Part shown: in pieces, positions 15,678 to 24,171 of the stretch
How the letters are laid out: every line of letters starts with the position of its first letter
Numbering within the stretch: position 1 is the first letter of the stretch
Virus record (IMG/VR): IMGVR_UViG_3300033388_002373
Span: 1 to 36,383 of that record
Strand: one strand, 5' to 3'
Length of the DNA stretch: 36,383 bases
Origin: a virus
Program-made: the position numbers and the translations under genes
Notes under the pieces: generated by a model
What the model saw: only the letters and a program-made list of their open reading frames with translations
What the model was told of the DNA's origin: nothing
Database searches by the model: none

Positions 15678-15864
15678 TTAACTCCTTTACTACTACTGTG
15701 GCTTTACTTTCTTTAAATTCTATGGCTGCTTTCTCTGCCGCATCTATTGTACTGTACCAAGAGGTGTTAAAGTAGGGAGTATATTTACCTATGTCAGACC
15801 AAAATATCCATCCCTTTGATTGTATTTTAAAAGAATCCTTTACTTGTACTATTCTCATTCTCAT
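15670..15864 (-). CDS. Unknown 64-residue protein
   Basis: Beta-alpha-beta sized, with VQVKDSFKIQSKGWIFWSDIGKY then YSTIDAAEKAAIEFK and a final strand TVVVKEL. The strand-helix-strand pattern with a W pair resembles small phage proteins of unknown function. ATGA overlap with the ligase stop and GGAG SD place it in the operon; its stop overlaps the helicase start. Confidence 0.55.
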   Translation of the reverse strand: MRMRIVQVKDSFKIQSKGWIFWSDIGKYTPYFNTSWYSTIDAAEKAAIEFKESKATVVVKELNV

Positions 15865-17174
15865 GTTAGCTCCATTGCTGATTGTTTTTGTTCTAAGGCT
15901 CTTTCTAAAGAGTCTGTTGTATCTTTGTCTTTCCTAAATTCAATGAACCTTGGATGGCTTAGTGCATGATAGTCTTTAGTTCTTGATTTAGTTATGTCAT
16001 TACATAAGATTGTGAATACCTCACCAATATACTCATCTCTCACACTATTAAAGGATGTGAGTTGATCATCAGTGAACCCTGATGTCTGCCCTCTGATTTC
16101 ACCATCATCAGTACAGTAAGTCATAGCACCAAAGGTAGCCTCTCTTGAAGTGCCTTTAGTTCCTTCAGTAAATCCTGTACATCGTACCTCAAGTTCAATC
16201 TCAAGTTTTAACTTAAGTTGAGTTGGTGAGGTATGGTCACAGAAGATATTGGAACGGTCTTTAAGAATTGAACCTTCGTATCCCTGCTCCATCCATTCGC
16301 TAGTCTTGGTAAGTGCTTCTTGTAGACTCTCTACGAGTAACCAAGGGATAATCTTTACAAAGATACCTCCGCTATCACCTACTATATCTCTCAGTTGTGT
16401 AAATCGTACAGAGTATGCTGTCTTATTCTTCTTGTCTTTCCCTCTAGCATATTCATCAAGACTTATATAGTCCCATAGGTGGATGTATATTTTAGAGTGG
16501 TCAGGTTTAGAACTGTTAATCATTCCATTGGCTAGGGAACGGTCAGTCATCCCTTCAACTAAGAATTCACCAGTATATACACCATCAGGGTAGTTAGACA
16601 TTACCTTAGCTATTAGCATAAAGTCTTGCTCTTCACCAGAGCGACTCATGAATGTACACTTACCATTCTCTACAGTTACCGCAACGTAACGACCATCAGC
16701 TTTAAGTTGTAGGAATGCAGGGAATACAATTCGTTTAGCTGTCTTGCCTGAGTAGATACCACATCTCATATAAGGAGGTTTAACTATTAAGTTCTTCCAT
16801 ACCTTATTGATATATGTCTTACCTATACCACACTTAAGGTCACGTCCTAAGACTAACTCAATAATCCTAGCGTCATCTTCACCAAGAGATTCTAATGTTA
16901 TTTCTAGATGAGCAAGAGCTGCATGTCCAGTAAGCCTTCTGGTACTGAACAGTGCTTCTAGGATTCCTAACGCATCGTCTAGTGTTAGTTCTCCAGTACA
17001 GATGTCTGGATTATAGTTTACGTTCTTCATAGTGATACCATAAGTGAACGCCACTTTATCATAGGTCATCTTTAAAAGTCTTTGAAGTAGTTCGTTATCT
17101 TTATGCTTTGCTAGCACCTCTTGTTTATAGTTGGTGCTGGGGTCAGCTCGTAGTTCTTCTAGTATTTTAATCAA
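15861..17174 (-). CDS. ATP-dependent DNA ligase
   Basis: 437 residues. Helical N-terminal domain, then nucleotidyltransferase motifs: KADGRY (motif I, K158 is the adenylation Lys), SRSGEE, YTGEFLVEG (III), YEGSILKD (IV) and LKLKLEIELE (V), then an OB-fold C-terminus (EVRCTGFTEGTKG). It seals nicks using ATP. T5 is reported to encode an NAD-dependent ligase as two proteins, so this would be a different ligase in the same functional slot. A hairpin at 17203-17219 separates it from clpP, and its SD is AAAGGAG. Confidence 0.9.
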   Translation of the reverse strand: MIKILEELRADPSTNYKQEVLAKHKDNELLQRLLKMTYDKVAFTYGITMKNVNYNPDICTGELTLDDALGILEALFSTRRLTGHAALAHLEITLESLGEDDARIIELVLGRDLKCGIGKTYINKVWKNLIVKPPYMRCGIYSGKTAKRIVFPAFLQLKADGRYVAVTVENGKCTFMSRSGEEQDFMLIAKVMSNYPDGVYTGEFLVEGMTDRSLANGMINSSKPDHSKIYIHLWDYISLDEYARGKDKKNKTAYSVRFTQLRDIVGDSGGIFVKIIPWLLVESLQEALTKTSEWMEQGYEGSILKDRSNIFCDHTSPTQLKLKLEIELEVRCTGFTEGTKGTSREATFGAMTYCTDDGEIRGQTSGFTDDQLTSFNSVRDEYIGEVFTILCNDITKSRTKDYHALSHPRFIEFRKDKDTTDSLERALEQKQSAMELT

Positions 17175-17202
17175 TCATATCTCCTTTAATTTAACTCGAT
17201 AA

Positions 17203-17219
17203 GAAAACCCGAAGGTCTC
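17203..17219 (-). terminator. Stem-loop with TTCG tetraloop after clpP
   Basis: On the minus strand GAGACC pairs with GGTTTTC (one G-T) across a TTCG loop closed by C-G, a very stable tetraloop. It begins at the clpP stop and is followed by TTATC. It may end or attenuate transcription between clpP and ligase, or stabilise the mRNA end. The U-tract is weak, so full termination is not certain. Confidence 0.55.
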
Positions 17220-17220
17220 C

Positions 17221-17856
17221 CTACGAATTCTCCTCAATTATCTCATCTAAAGCTTCAAGTTGCCCTTGTAAAGCTTCACGTTGTAGTTTAAGAAGCTTAA
17301 ATGCTTCCTTATCTGCAGCCTTCTTGCGTTTAGCAAGTACTTTTTCAAACTTTTCTGTACACTCTTCGGCACTTAACCAAACTTCTTTACCACCAAGAAC
17401 TCTTTTAAGTTCTTTCTTATTTAAGAACGGACGGTAGTAGTATGATATAGTCTCTCGTACACTCTTGTCATTAAAGTCCACACCAATTTTTACATTCTGT
17501 GCTGACCCATATACTCCGTAGCTTGCAGTGTGAATCATCATACTGGAGCCTGGAGTCATTACTAATTCGTCAGCATTGATTGCTACCATAGTTGCCGCAC
17601 TGGCAAGTTCATCAATAGCAACTACTACTGTTCGAGCTTCTGTAGCATCCATAACAGTAGTTAGTGCTCTTGCTCCTGATAGATATCCACCAGGATTACC
17701 ACTGATAACAATTTCAAAAGTGTCATGGTCGTCAAGTAACCTTGCCAACTCCATAACCTTAGTATAAGAACTTGGGTCATTAACTCCTTGAACCAAGTGA
17801 TATGTCAAGCATACTGAATCCTCTGAGTGTACAGCGAATATATGTTGATTGGCCAT
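17221..17856 (-). CDS. ClpP-like serine protease
   Basis: 211 residues with ClpP/SppA-type crotonase fold: ISGNPGGYLSG oxyanion region, DELASAATMVA with nucleophile S86, and SSMMIHTASYG with H109. The position of the catalytic Asp (E. coli ClpP D171, in RDRFLSAPEA) aligns with KEVWLSAEEC, where a Glu (E158) stands instead. A long charged C-terminal helix (about 172-210, RKKAADKEAFKLLKLQRE) follows and is absent in bacterial ClpP. T5-like phages carry such a protease; target unknown. ATG 17856 lacks an SD; SD AAGGA lies six bases before an in-frame ATA at 17904, so an N-terminus 16 residues longer is possible. Confidence 0.8.
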   Translation of the reverse strand: MANQHIFAVHSEDSVCLTYHLVQGVNDPSSYTKVMELARLLDDHDTFEIVISGNPGGYLSGARALTTVMDATEARTVVVAIDELASAATMVAINADELVMTPGSSMMIHTASYGVYGSAQNVKIGVDFNDKSVRETISYYYRPFLNKKELKRVLGGKEVWLSAEECTEKFEKVLAKRKKAADKEAFKLLKLQREALQGQLEALDEIIEENS

Positions 17857-17900
17857 TTCATTGGCAACTATTGGGTCATTTAGTAGTAGTTCTAGTATTG

Positions 17901-18197
17901 TTATGTGAATTCCTTATAAAGTTTATCTAAGTCTAAGTCTTGTTCTTGGTCGAAGAAGCCGTGGTACTCCTCAAGCCATGCACTGAAGTCATGGAAGGTG
18001 GAGGTACTTTTACCTGAACGTCTGGCGGCAACAGTTAAATCTGCGCTAGCCTGACGACCATAAGAGATGCTGAATGACTCGGAGGAGGTTACATCACGCC
18101 TCAGAACTTCCATGGCCTCAGCTAAATCGGCGTAAGTGAGTGATGCGGTTGCTGTTGCTGTTGCTGTTGCTGTTGCTAGTCTGCTAACTCCTGGCAT
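17901..18197 (-). CDS. Unknown small protein with Ala-Thr repeat and C-terminal tag
   Basis: 98 residues. Residues 7-18 are an Ala-Thr dipeptide run (ATATATATATA) coded by a perfect hexanucleotide repeat, then a helix (TYADLAEAMEVLRRDV), Ser/Thr-rich middle with RQASADLTVAARRSGKS, and an acidic end LDLDKLYKEFT. The end fits the C-terminal tag shared by many small proteins at 23-36 kb with one extra residue. The AAG GAA codons of Y-K-E also form the SD for clpP. SD AAGGA before its own ATG. No family recognised. Confidence 0.6.
   Translation of the reverse strand: MPGVSRLATATATATATASLTYADLAEAMEVLRRDVTSSESFSISYGRQASADLTVAARRSGKSTSTFHDFSAWLEEYHGFFDQEQDLDLDKLYKEFT
18148..18177. repeat. Hexanucleotide repeat (GTTGCT)x5
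   Basis: Five perfect copies of GTTGCT inside the gene 17901-18197, coding Ala-Thr pairs. Change by one unit keeps the frame, so copy number could vary without breaking the protein. Confidence 0.9.
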
Positions 18198-19477
18198 TAT
18201 ACATCCTTAAATATTTTTGCAACAAATTCTGCAAGGTCTGAGCGGTAAATGTTCTCCAGTTTAATAAAGTTCATTTCAGGAGCCTCACCTAAGTGGTCAT
18301 AGAGGACTTTGAATCCTTCATTACCACGGTTAAGTCCATAGACTTGTCCTGAAGTATCACCCATAAGTACTACCTTAGCACCTTCTGAAGCACGACTTAC
18401 CACCATCTTGAGTGTGTCAGCATCTAGCTTTTGCCACTCATCAACTAATAAAATCTTGTGATGGATACTTGTACCTTGAATCTCATCTATCTCTACGATT
18501 TCAAAGAACTCAAGCCAAGCTTCCTCACTAGGTTTTAAGGCAGGCTCTCCATCTTTCTTTTTCTTCTTCTCCTTATTACGAGGGTCTAGAAGAAACTTAA
18601 GGTTAGATTTAAATCCACCTAAGTGACCACCAAGTTTGTTCTCAGTCTCGCCAGGTTTGAAACCAGTGTACATATTCTTGTTAATACTTTCAGGACTGGC
18701 AGTGATAAGTACTTGGTCATAGAACATGTACCTAGTGTCTCCCTGAACAGTGGCCAAGGCTGCCATAAGGCTAAGCATAGTTTTACCTGTACCAAGCTCA
18801 CCATCAATGATGGTAAGAGGAACTACTGGGTCGAATACCGCATCCAGTACACACATCTGCACAGCATCCTTAGGTTGTACCCCGTGGATACCAGCGGCTG
18901 TATAATGTCCCATCTTCTGAGATACTCTATACATAACTCCTCGAATGTTCTTCCAGATGTCATGCTTCTCATCAGTGATGTGAACAATGAAGTATTCATT
19001 CTCTTTGAAAGTAAGTCCTGTTGCATGAGTAAACTCTTCAACCATGAACTCTTTCTCTTGTTGCATACTATGAGTGTACCAGTCTCCGATGTCTATCTCT
19101 TGATAACCTTTATAGTCATAATCAATTTGACTCTCAGGTTCATAAGCACTGATGTCTACACCATGAGCTTTCGCAATGATACGTACAGCGATGTCATTAC
19201 TTAGGATGGATGCCCCAGCTTCTTTCGTATCTTGAATAATCTTCTCATCTGGGCTTTCGCCTAGTAGGTCAGGTACGTTAAGGATTACAATGTTGTCCTC
19301 ACTATACATAATCCAGATGTTTTTGATTGCAGCTTGAGCAGCACGCTTAAGGTCTGGATTTCTTTTTAGATTATCCAGTTCCCTAATTACTGTGAACGAT
19401 AATACAAATGACCTAGTTTTATCAAACACAATCATAGGCTCATCAATTAAGATGTTAGTATCTAGACTAACTAACAC
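18197..19477 (-). CDS. phoH: PhoH-like ATPase with N-terminal PIN domain
   Basis: 426 residues, of the PIN-PhoH (PhoH2) architecture. Residues 1-110 are a PIN nuclease domain: SLDTNILID (acidic metal site), RELDNLK and LSNDIAVR. Residues 195-426 are the PhoH ATPase: Walker A GELGTGKT (226-233), ILLVDEWQKLD (Walker B), VLMGDTSGQV and a final arginine region. Cellular PhoH2 proteins are RNA-unwinding/degrading enzymes; the phage role is unsettled. The start is GTG 19477, overlapping the upstream gene. Confidence 0.88.
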   Translation of the reverse strand: MLVSLDTNILIDEPMIVFDKTRSFVLSFTVIRELDNLKRNPDLKRAAQAAIKNIWIMYSEDNIVILNVPDLLGESPDEKIIQDTKEAGASILSNDIAVRIIAKAHGVDISAYEPESQIDYDYKGYQEIDIGDWYTHSMQQEKEFMVEEFTHATGLTFKENEYFIVHITDEKHDIWKNIRGVMYRVSQKMGHYTAAGIHGVQPKDAVQMCVLDAVFDPVVPLTIIDGELGTGKTMLSLMAALATVQGDTRYMFYDQVLITASPESINKNMYTGFKPGETENKLGGHLGGFKSNLKFLLDPRNKEKKKKKDGEPALKPSEEAWLEFFEIVEIDEIQGTSIHHKILLVDEWQKLDADTLKMVVSRASEGAKVVLMGDTSGQVYGLNRGNEGFKVLYDHLGEAPEMNFIKLENIYRSDLAEFVAKIFKDV

Positions 19478-19730
19478 GGGACAAATCCATTAATGACGGG
19501 AGGTCATAATCAATAAGCATTAGCTCAAAGTAATGGTTTGGGTCTGTAATTCTATAAACTTCCTTACAAGTTATTGCAAACTCTTGTAGTAAGGTGTTCA
19601 CTGCACCCTCTAAGGTATGGTAGTCAGTTGAATCAAGTGACCATACCTTGTCTGCCAAGGCATCAAAGTCTTCTTCGTAAAAAGACTTTAGGTATTCTAT
19701 ATTTTTATCTTGAGTTTCTAAATCGTCCAT
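19467..19730 (-). CDS. Unknown acidic helical protein
   Basis: 87 residues, strongly acidic and mostly helical (DKNIEYLKSFYEEDFDALADKV, GAVNTLLQEFAITCKEV). It has SD AAGGAG before ATG and ends inside the phoH start. Lying between NrdA and PhoH it may be a small regulator, but nothing in the sequence says so. Confidence 0.6.
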   Translation of the reverse strand: MDDLETQDKNIEYLKSFYEEDFDALADKVWSLDSTDYHTLEGAVNTLLQEFAITCKEVYRITDPNHYFELMLIDYDLPSLMDLSRVS

Positions 19731-19752
19731 TGGACTCCTTATTATTTATCTT

Positions 19753-21483
19753 CTAGCCCTCGCAGGATTCACATACTGATTTAATTGGTTGGATTTTCAT
19801 CGCACCATTCAGTGTTCTTACGTAGTATAATGCAAATATCCAAGGGTCTTTGAATGCTAAGTCATGTAGTCTTGCAATCTCTTCCTCTTTTTCTTCTGCT
19901 GTAAAGTACAAGTTGAGTGACTGACCTTGGTCAAGTCCATTCTTTTGTCTATCTCCAGCCATATGTAAGATAGTCTCTTGGTTTAACTCAAAGGCAGTCT
20001 TGAAAACGTCCTTCTCATGAGGTGTTAACCAATCTTCATCCTGAACTGACCCTTGGTCATCAGCAATTCGTTGCATAACCTCTTCTGTATACTGTCCTCT
20101 ATCCTTCATTAACTTTAGGAAAGGCGGATTGATACGGTAGATTGTACCACCTGCAGTATCCTGCTCGTAAACATTAGCAAACACAGGTTCGATTCCTTGC
20201 GAAACCCCACCAAGAATGATTGCGGTAGACATTGTAGGAGGGAAAGCTAATCTGTGAGAGAATCTTTCACCATAGCCTTTCAGCCATTCAGGTTCTCCAA
20301 CTTCTTTTGCTAACCATCTTGAAGCCTCCAAGGTTTTAGTATTTAAATCTCTAACCAGTTTCTGATTAAACATTCGTGATTGTAGTCCACCAAATACCCA
20401 GCTCTCTTGTTGGTAGTAGGTAGCTTCACCAAGAATTCCTAAGCCTACAGCTCTTGACTTCTCTGTGAAAGCAATGATTCTTTCAAATCCCTCTTCCTGT
20501 CTAGCCTTGATTAACATATCTTCAATCACTGCATCTAGGAATACCATAGCTATCTGAGGTAGGTATGTATCTTTCCAGTCGTTGTACTTAGCCACGTTAA
20601 GAGACGATAGTACACATGTGAATGTGTGGTCTTCATCACTGAACAGGTTAATTTCAGAACATAAGTTAGAACCTTTTACAGTAAAACCTCTGTCCTTATA
20701 CATCTTAGGTCTGTTACGGTTAACTTTATCAACAAAGAAGAAGTAACCTTTCCCTTTAATAAGCTTAGCTCTCATCATCTTCTTCCAGATTCTGTCAGCA
20801 CGCTCAGGGTCATTCTCAAATAACTCGTCAAACTCATCAGTAATATTCCAACCGATGTTCCAACCATCATCATCAGCAATGATTTGGTCAATGAACTCTT
20901 CAAAGTCTTCGTGTAGTGGATTTAAATACATCCCACATGCGCCTCTTCTGGAGGAACCTTGTGTGATTTCTTTCATATCCTGAACTACACCACCAGCAAA
21001 TTGCATAGCACCGTTAGCTGTTCCACCTTTTGAAATTGGTGAACCTCTTGGACGGATAGGGTCAATCACCACTGAGGTGCCGTAGCCTCTCTGTGTTAAC
21101 TGAGCTAACTCCATCCTAGTCTGGTAGTAAGACCTAATAGAATCTCCTACATGAGAACCAGAACATGATACTGGATGCCCTCTGTTGTTACCTAGGTTAG
21201 TAAGAACTGGTGTGGATGGCGATAGCCAACCTTTCCATAGAACATCTAGAAATGCGTCATGCCATGTTGCATAACCAAACTCTTCAGGAATAGCAACAGT
21301 AGTTAATTCTGAAGCTCTATTTGCCAGTCTTGTATACATGGTGAAAGGAGTTTCAGCTACGTCTAAGTAGTTCTTCTCTGTTAGCAGTTGATATCCTGCT
21401 GTTGTTAGCCAGTCTGGTGCTTGACCATTCCGTTGTAATGCCTTCCTTGTGTGGCTTAATTTTTCGTACTTAGTTGTTGACAT
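19753..21483 (-). CDS. nrdA: Ribonucleotide reductase large subunit (class I)
   Basis: 576 residues. Catalytic residues: C107 (GHPVSCSG), N273-L-C275-S-E277 (radical transfer Cys with N and E) and C290 (TCVLSS), with a C-terminal redox pair C571-x-x-C574 (CESCEG). STPVLTN (90-96) is the substrate loop. It reduces NDPs to dNDPs with NrdB, encoded just upstream. It is nearly 200 residues shorter than E. coli NrdA and lacks the N-terminal ATP-cone, so it should escape dATP inhibition, which suits a phage. SD GGAGGG. Confidence 0.92.
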   Translation of the reverse strand: MSTTKYEKLSHTRKALQRNGQAPDWLTTAGYQLLTEKNYLDVAETPFTMYTRLANRASELTTVAIPEEFGYATWHDAFLDVLWKGWLSPSTPVLTNLGNNRGHPVSCSGSHVGDSIRSYYQTRMELAQLTQRGYGTSVVIDPIRPRGSPISKGGTANGAMQFAGGVVQDMKEITQGSSRRGACGMYLNPLHEDFEEFIDQIIADDDGWNIGWNITDEFDELFENDPERADRIWKKMMRAKLIKGKGYFFFVDKVNRNRPKMYKDRGFTVKGSNLCSEINLFSDEDHTFTCVLSSLNVAKYNDWKDTYLPQIAMVFLDAVIEDMLIKARQEEGFERIIAFTEKSRAVGLGILGEATYYQQESWVFGGLQSRMFNQKLVRDLNTKTLEASRWLAKEVGEPEWLKGYGERFSHRLAFPPTMSTAIILGGVSQGIEPVFANVYEQDTAGGTIYRINPPFLKLMKDRGQYTEEVMQRIADDQGSVQDEDWLTPHEKDVFKTAFELNQETILHMAGDRQKNGLDQGQSLNLYFTAEEKEEEIARLHDLAFKDPWIFALYYVRTLNGAMKIQPIKSVCESCEG

Positions 21484-22483
21484 GTCCCTCCTTCAAATGC
21501 GGCAGTCTTGTTAAAGCTTCTGATGACCAACCCCGTCTATAGGAACTGGTGCCTGACACAAAGAAATCGTGAAGTTTGATAGACTTAGCTCCTTTATAGA
21601 ACCAATTTGCAATAGGGTTGTCTGTAATATTATAGACCATTGGAAGTCCTAAGTCGTGAAGGACTTGGTCAACTCTAGAGAATATAAATGATATCAACTG
21701 GTCTGCAGTAATATCATTAATGGAGTCTACACCTTGGAATAAGAACTGAATTACTGCCAGTTCATGTGTTACAATCTCATCGACTACATCCATAACATCC
21801 ATGGTATGCTCTTCAATATCTAAAGAGTCGAGGTTTCTCTCCTCCATAAGTGTGTTGTGTAAAAAGCTTGCAGCTACTCCATGTAGTTGCTCATCTTGCA
21901 CCACAAAGTCCACACCAGTAATAGTGTTCGTTATTAGGTTATGACCATTGGCTTGGAATGATTTCAGCATAGCAAAGTTGCTGAATAATAATACCTGCTC
22001 TATCAATGCTACAGTTGCTAAGGATAGCATCTTATTTTCGCCTAGGTTTTTGGTAATATCTTTTATAAGAGCCAGCTTATTCTTCAACACCGCTATATTC
22101 TCTTGGTCTTTTGCTATTGTTTCTGGGTCAATGTTCATCTCATCTGACATCTTCTGGTAGAAGAAAGCGTGAACTGATTTCTCCATACTGGCAAACTGTG
22201 AACACAAACCTTCAATCTCTGAGTGTGGAAACCATGTCTCTATTTCAGACCATACATTACCTACATCCCGTTCTAACTCAACGAATGTGGTTAACGTGGT
22301 TGAACATAAGGCATACTGCTCAGGTGACATAACATGTCTAAAGTCATGAATGTCTTTCTCTACTGGAATCTCTTTGGCAGTCCAGTAAATATCCTGTTGC
22401 TTTTCCATTATCTCAAGTGCCGTTGGGTATTTATAATCCCCAAAGTGGCTCGGTGTTTCTAGTGGTAGTGACAATTTATCCAT
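21470..22483 (-). CDS. nrdB: Ribonucleotide reductase small subunit (class I)
   Basis: 337 residues, ferritin-like. Metal ligands and radical Tyr: FVELERDVG, MEKSVHAFFY (E101, H105, Y109; spacing H+4 as in E. coli H118/Y122) and VVQDEQLH (E, H). The C-terminal tail (RLPHLKEGHVNN) is the part that docks to NrdA. It holds the tyrosyl radical used by NrdA. The nrdA start overlaps its 3' end by 14 bases; SD GGAGG. Confidence 0.92.
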   Translation of the reverse strand: MDKLSLPLETPSHFGDYKYPTALEIMEKQQDIYWTAKEIPVEKDIHDFRHVMSPEQYALCSTTLTTFVELERDVGNVWSEIETWFPHSEIEGLCSQFASMEKSVHAFFYQKMSDEMNIDPETIAKDQENIAVLKNKLALIKDITKNLGENKMLSLATVALIEQVLLFSNFAMLKSFQANGHNLITNTITGVDFVVQDEQLHGVAASFLHNTLMEERNLDSLDIEEHTMDVMDVVDEIVTHELAVIQFLFQGVDSINDITADQLISFIFSRVDQVLHDLGLPMVYNITDNPIANWFYKGAKSIKLHDFFVSGTSSYRRGWSSEALTRLPHLKEGHVNN

Positions 22484-22607
22484 TGTCCTCCTTCATATTG
22501 TATTTAAATAACCAGTTGTAGCATTCTTTCAGCCAGTGTTCGTCACTATATACTATATACTCTAGGATATACATGGATACAACCAGAGCATCGTATAAAT
22601 TATGCAT
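22476..22607 (-). CDS. 43-residue protein upstream of nrdB
   Basis: Frame MHNLYDALVVSMYILEYIVY followed by a charged, aromatic tail ending MKEDNG. ATG 22607 lies within the end of the MazG-like gene and the stop overlaps the nrdB ATG; the last codons AAG GAG GAC are the nrdB SD. It fills the gap exactly, so it is probably translated. The N-terminal 20 residues are hydrophobic and helical, perhaps membrane-associated. No SD stronger than GGTATAG was seen. Confidence 0.5.
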   Translation of the reverse strand: MHNLYDALVVSMYILEYIVYSDEHWLKECYNWLFKYNMKEDNG

Positions 22608-23001
22608 GCACATCTATACCATCGCTAGGGTCGTAGGCTGTAGATTGTCCTCCAACATCTGCACCTCGTAAAGCTATTGTGTAGTTTGCTTTGTACTCGT
22701 TACCTGTGACTACCTTAGTGAACTTACCTTCAGTTACATTATAGTAACCTTTACGGCTCTCAATCTCTTTCAGAGTCTCATCCATGGAAACCTCTGCGTT
22801 GACACCCATTTGCTCCAGACCATTGACTCCATAAATAATAGCATCATTGATACCATCAATCACTTCATCAAAGTCATCGTTAACTACAGCTTCTAAAGCT
22901 TCTGTAATTTCTATAAGCATATGCTTCAATACATTTACTGCATTACCTTTAACTTGGTCAAGGCCACGTTCGTGTCTCCACGATTCTAATCTTTTATACA
23001 T
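22600..23001 (-). CDS. MazG-like nucleotide pyrophosphohydrolase
   Basis: 133 residues. The first 75 form an all-alpha MazG-type core: KHMLIEITEALEAV (first E-x-x-E pair) and DEVIDGINDAIIYGVNGLEQMG (second E/D-x-x-D pair), the Mg-binding helices of this superfamily. The rest is a beta-rich tail unlike MazG. Such enzymes remove nucleotide triphosphates or alarmones; here the nrd genes next to it suggest control of dNTPs or ppGpp. SD GGAG. Confidence 0.65.
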   Translation of the reverse strand: MYKRLESWRHERGLDQVKGNAVNVLKHMLIEITEALEAVVNDDFDEVIDGINDAIIYGVNGLEQMGVNAEVSMDETLKEIESRKGYYNVTEGKFTKVVTGNEYKANYTIALRGADVGGQSTAYDPSDGIDVHA

Positions 23002-23049
23002 TCTTCTCCTTTAATATGACGGACTTACAATCTTTAAGAATGCCATCGG

Positions 23050-23346
23050 TTACTGAGAGGTCTTCCATTCTATAGGAACAGCCTTAAGCCATACCTGACA
23101 TAGTATAGGATTTCCCTTGCCATGAATCCTGAGTTGAGACTTTGGTATCCATTTCTCAAAGCCTTCGTACTCTAGTAACATTGCCTTATCAGTCTCTGCT
23201 ACAACCTTCAGAGATATCAAAGCACTATGGTAGTAATCGTGGTCTTTAATACGAGTTCCTCCACTATATCCAGGACTTCTACTGTCTCCACCGCAATGCA
23301 GGTGTTGCTCATGTGCATCTAATTCATGGTCAAAGCAATCACTCAT
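23050..23346 (-). CDS. Unknown protein with WIPKSQ domain
   Basis: 98 residues. N-terminal His/Cys/Asp cluster (CFDHELDAHEQHLHCGGD) that could bind metal, then strands ISLKVVAETDKAMLLEY and EKWIPKSQLRI; the 'W-[VI]-P-K-S-Q' strand is a widespread phage domain of unknown function. Its ATG follows the Lar-like gene stop as TGATG. Confidence 0.55.
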   Translation of the reverse strand: MSDCFDHELDAHEQHLHCGGDSRSPGYSGGTRIKDHDYYHSALISLKVVAETDKAMLLEYEGFEKWIPKSQLRIHGKGNPILCQVWLKAVPIEWKTSQ

Positions 23347-23606
23347 CAGAAACTCGCATACAATTCTCGGACATCAATGCCACTATCCATACGGATGTTC
23401 CATACAGTTATTGCACTGGCTTTGGACTTAGGAGCACCACTACCTATGGCACCGCATCCACCCTTAAGCCAGGAGCAGATTATAATTCCTCGGCGTTCCC
23501 CGACATCCTCGGTGATGCCCATCATCTCTCTAAACTCATCCTCACTCATGTACTTAGGTGCGTTACTACTGCCACAAAATGGGCACGGTTTTAATTCTTC
23601 TTTCAT
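23346..23606 (-). CDS. Lar-like restriction alleviation protein, tagged
   Basis: 86 residues. N-terminal LKPCPFCGSS and IIICSWLKGGCGAIGSG, then SKASAITVWNIRM; this matches the zinc-ribbon fold of Lar-like phage proteins (C-P-F-C-G ... C-x-x-C-G-A ... A-x-x-x-W-N). Family members relieve host restriction or have unknown roles. The C-terminus is DVRELYASF, one of the tag-bearing ends. SD AAGGA before ATG 23606. Confidence 0.65.
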   Translation of the reverse strand: MKEELKPCPFCGSSNAPKYMSEDEFREMMGITEDVGERRGIIICSWLKGGCGAIGSGAPKSKASAITVWNIRMDSGIDVRELYASF

Positions 23607-23649
23607 ATGTTTTCCTTATTTTGGTCACATCTAAACCCCCTAAGGAGGC

Positions 23650-24171
23650 TTAGTCTAACCTTGGGTAGACCACTCTAGCGAGGTCATCAAATGTTATTGC
23701 CCCTAATTTAAATGCCTGCATTAGTTCCCTAGATATATGAGGTCTAAATCCCTCAGCCCCTGCCTGCTCATGAAGGCGGCCTGAAAATACTGTCGCAACC
23801 GCATCAGCGATATCAGATGGTGTTGGCGGCCTTGCAATATACCAAGATGCGATATAACCTGCAAACTCTATGTACACCCCATCGTCATCATAAGCGTCAA
23901 TATTAAACGCACTACTAAATCCGGGATTGCTCTTATAAACATAGGTAGCCTCCTCAAAGTCCTGGATATACAATGCGATACGGTCAATACTCTCACCATC
24001 AAAGTCTTGCGACCTATGATTGTTAATCTGCATAAACTGACGAGTGTAGCTACCGATGTCACTATGGTGTGGATTTTCTGTATCAGCAAGAAGCTCTTCA
24101 TTGGTGATGTGTTGCCCCATGAGCGTCGCTTCTACATCTTCTTCAAGTTGTGCGTATTCTTCCAGTGTCAT
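23650..24171 (-). CDS. Unknown 173-residue protein
   Basis: Start at ATG 24171 (TLEEYAQLEEDVEATL), which shares one base with the thyX stop (TAATG) and has AGGAG seven bases before it; a longer frame to 24210 is less likely. Acidic, mixed helix-strand (IDRIALYIQDFEEATYVY, VYIEFAGYIASWYIARP) with a C-terminal helical part (GFRPHISRELMQAFKLG). The end FDDLARVVYPRLD is only weakly like the tag. A 40-base gap follows. No family recognised. Confidence 0.6.
   Translation of the reverse strand: MTLEEYAQLEEDVEATLMGQHITNEELLADTENPHHSDIGSYTRQFMQINNHRSQDFDGESIDRIALYIQDFEEATYVYKSNPGFSSAFNIDAYDDDGVYIEFAGYIASWYIARPPTPSDIADAVATVFSGRLHEQAGAEGFRPHISRELMQAFKLGAITFDDLARVVYPRLD

Noticed and set aside
18623-19204. 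193-codon frame on the plus strand
   Set aside because: It is antisense to the PIN-PhoH gene, has no SD or family likeness, and is rich in Cys and His as expected of a shadow frame.
23607-23649. Hairpin-like CCCCCTAAGGAGG before the Lar-like gene
   Set aside because: Only a short imperfect stem and no T-tract; not enough for a terminator.
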